This document shows positions 29,915 to 29,995 of a stretch of 29,995 nt of DNA, one piece after another. Source of the stretch: Acidimicrobiia bacterium UBA4744 (GTDB taxonomy: Bacteria; Actinomycetota; Acidimicrobiia; Spongiisociales; UBA4744); the NCBI GenBank assembly GCA_002403855.1, contig DHIO01000054.1, forward strand, positions 688 to 30,682, written 5' to 3'. Position numbers and translations under genes: made by a program. Under the pieces are notes generated by a model. That model was not told the origin of the DNA. It ran no database searches and worked only from the letters and a program-made list of their open reading frames with translations. Each line of letters starts with the position of its first letter. Position 1 is the stretch's first letter.

Positions 29915-29948
29915 GAGGTCACTAGTTCGATCCCAGTAGCGCCCACCA
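29904..29948 (+). pseudogene. 3' half of a tRNA-Val (CAC anticodon), decayed
   Basis: The order of elements matches the 3' half of a tRNA. There is an anticodon loop TTCACAC (29904-29910) and a 3' anticodon stem GGCAG. The variable loop is AGGTC. The T arm ACTAG-TTCGATC-CCAGT has one mismatch. The acceptor strand AGCGCCC is followed by A and an encoded CCA at 29946-29948. It closely resembles actinobacterial tRNA-Val(CAC) as I recall it. The 5' half (D arm and GGGCGCT acceptor strand) is missing and replaced by the decamer array, so it cannot be a working tRNA. A short stem CAGGG-AGA-CCCTG follows. Confidence 0.65.
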
Positions 29949-29995
29949 GGGAGACCCTGCACGGGGACTGATGGTTCTGGCTTCGAAATCGGGCG

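Noticed and set aside
29729..29962. 77-residue minus-strand protein containing YWDRTSDLCRVN
   Set aside because: It is the antisense translation of the tRNA-Val 3' fragment and decamer array, a known type of false gene.
1..29995. Integrative element bounded by att sites
   Set aside because: Direct repeats and a tRNA fragment fit, but there is no integrase, excisionase, relaxase or phage gene, and the repeats may simply be assembly break points.

Overview
The window is high-GC and densely packed, with many 4-8 nt start/stop overlaps and GGAGG-type ribosome binding sites. Gene content (ECF sigma factor with a DUF5667 partner, DrrAB-type ABC exporter, paired small heat-shock proteins, CO-dehydrogenase-type molybdenum hydroxylase) points to an actinobacterium-like organism (Actinomycetota, perhaps an Acidimicrobiia-like lineage). 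That is an inference from gene families, not a phylogeny. Both ends carry the same ~120 bp degenerate decamer repeat. This would fit a complete assembly contig that broke at a dispersed repeat, or a repeat-bounded segment.

Layout. 1-120: first terminal repeat. 168-3599 (minus): TSUP permease, a secreted/membrane thioredoxin-VKOR fusion, a universal stress protein and a small heat-shock protein. 3871-4635 (plus): ZIP metal transporter. 4638-7009 (minus): lone SufB translationally coupled to a radical SAM protein. 7084-10716 (minus): three-subunit Mo/Fe-S/FAD hydroxylase. 10827-12373 (minus): small membrane protein, second small heat-shock protein, and an OmpR-type response regulator whose phospho-acceptor Asp is Glu.

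12540-21106 (plus) is the most notable part: DsrE-like protein, TusA, MvhD-like protein, an HdrA with an inserted GltD-type NAD(P)H module, a second HdrA, a small winged-helix-like protein, HdrC, an HdrB whose first CCG domain has lost all its cysteines, an unknown 83-residue protein, a NifX-like protein with a His-rich loop, and a DUF4213/DUF364 protein. Nearly all are overlapped or separated by a few bases, so they probably form one operon. I infer a cytoplasmic, NAD(P)H-linked heterodisulfide-reductase-like complex working with sulfane-sulfur carriers (TusA, DsrE). The divergent atypical response regulator shares its promoter region and may control it.

21440-24755: a rifampicin-phosphotransferase/PEP-synthase-like enzyme (minus) divergent from a tandem pair of PlsY-like genes (plus), one only a short N-terminal copy. 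24777-25766 (minus): ferrochelatase-family protein. 25917-27675 (plus): ABC exporter pair. 27990-29416 (minus): ECF sigma factor and its DUF5667 membrane partner, with a strong hairpin after them. 29795-29948: second terminal repeat running into the 3' half of a decayed tRNA-Val. No integrase, transposase, CRISPR array, rRNA or complete tRNA was seen.
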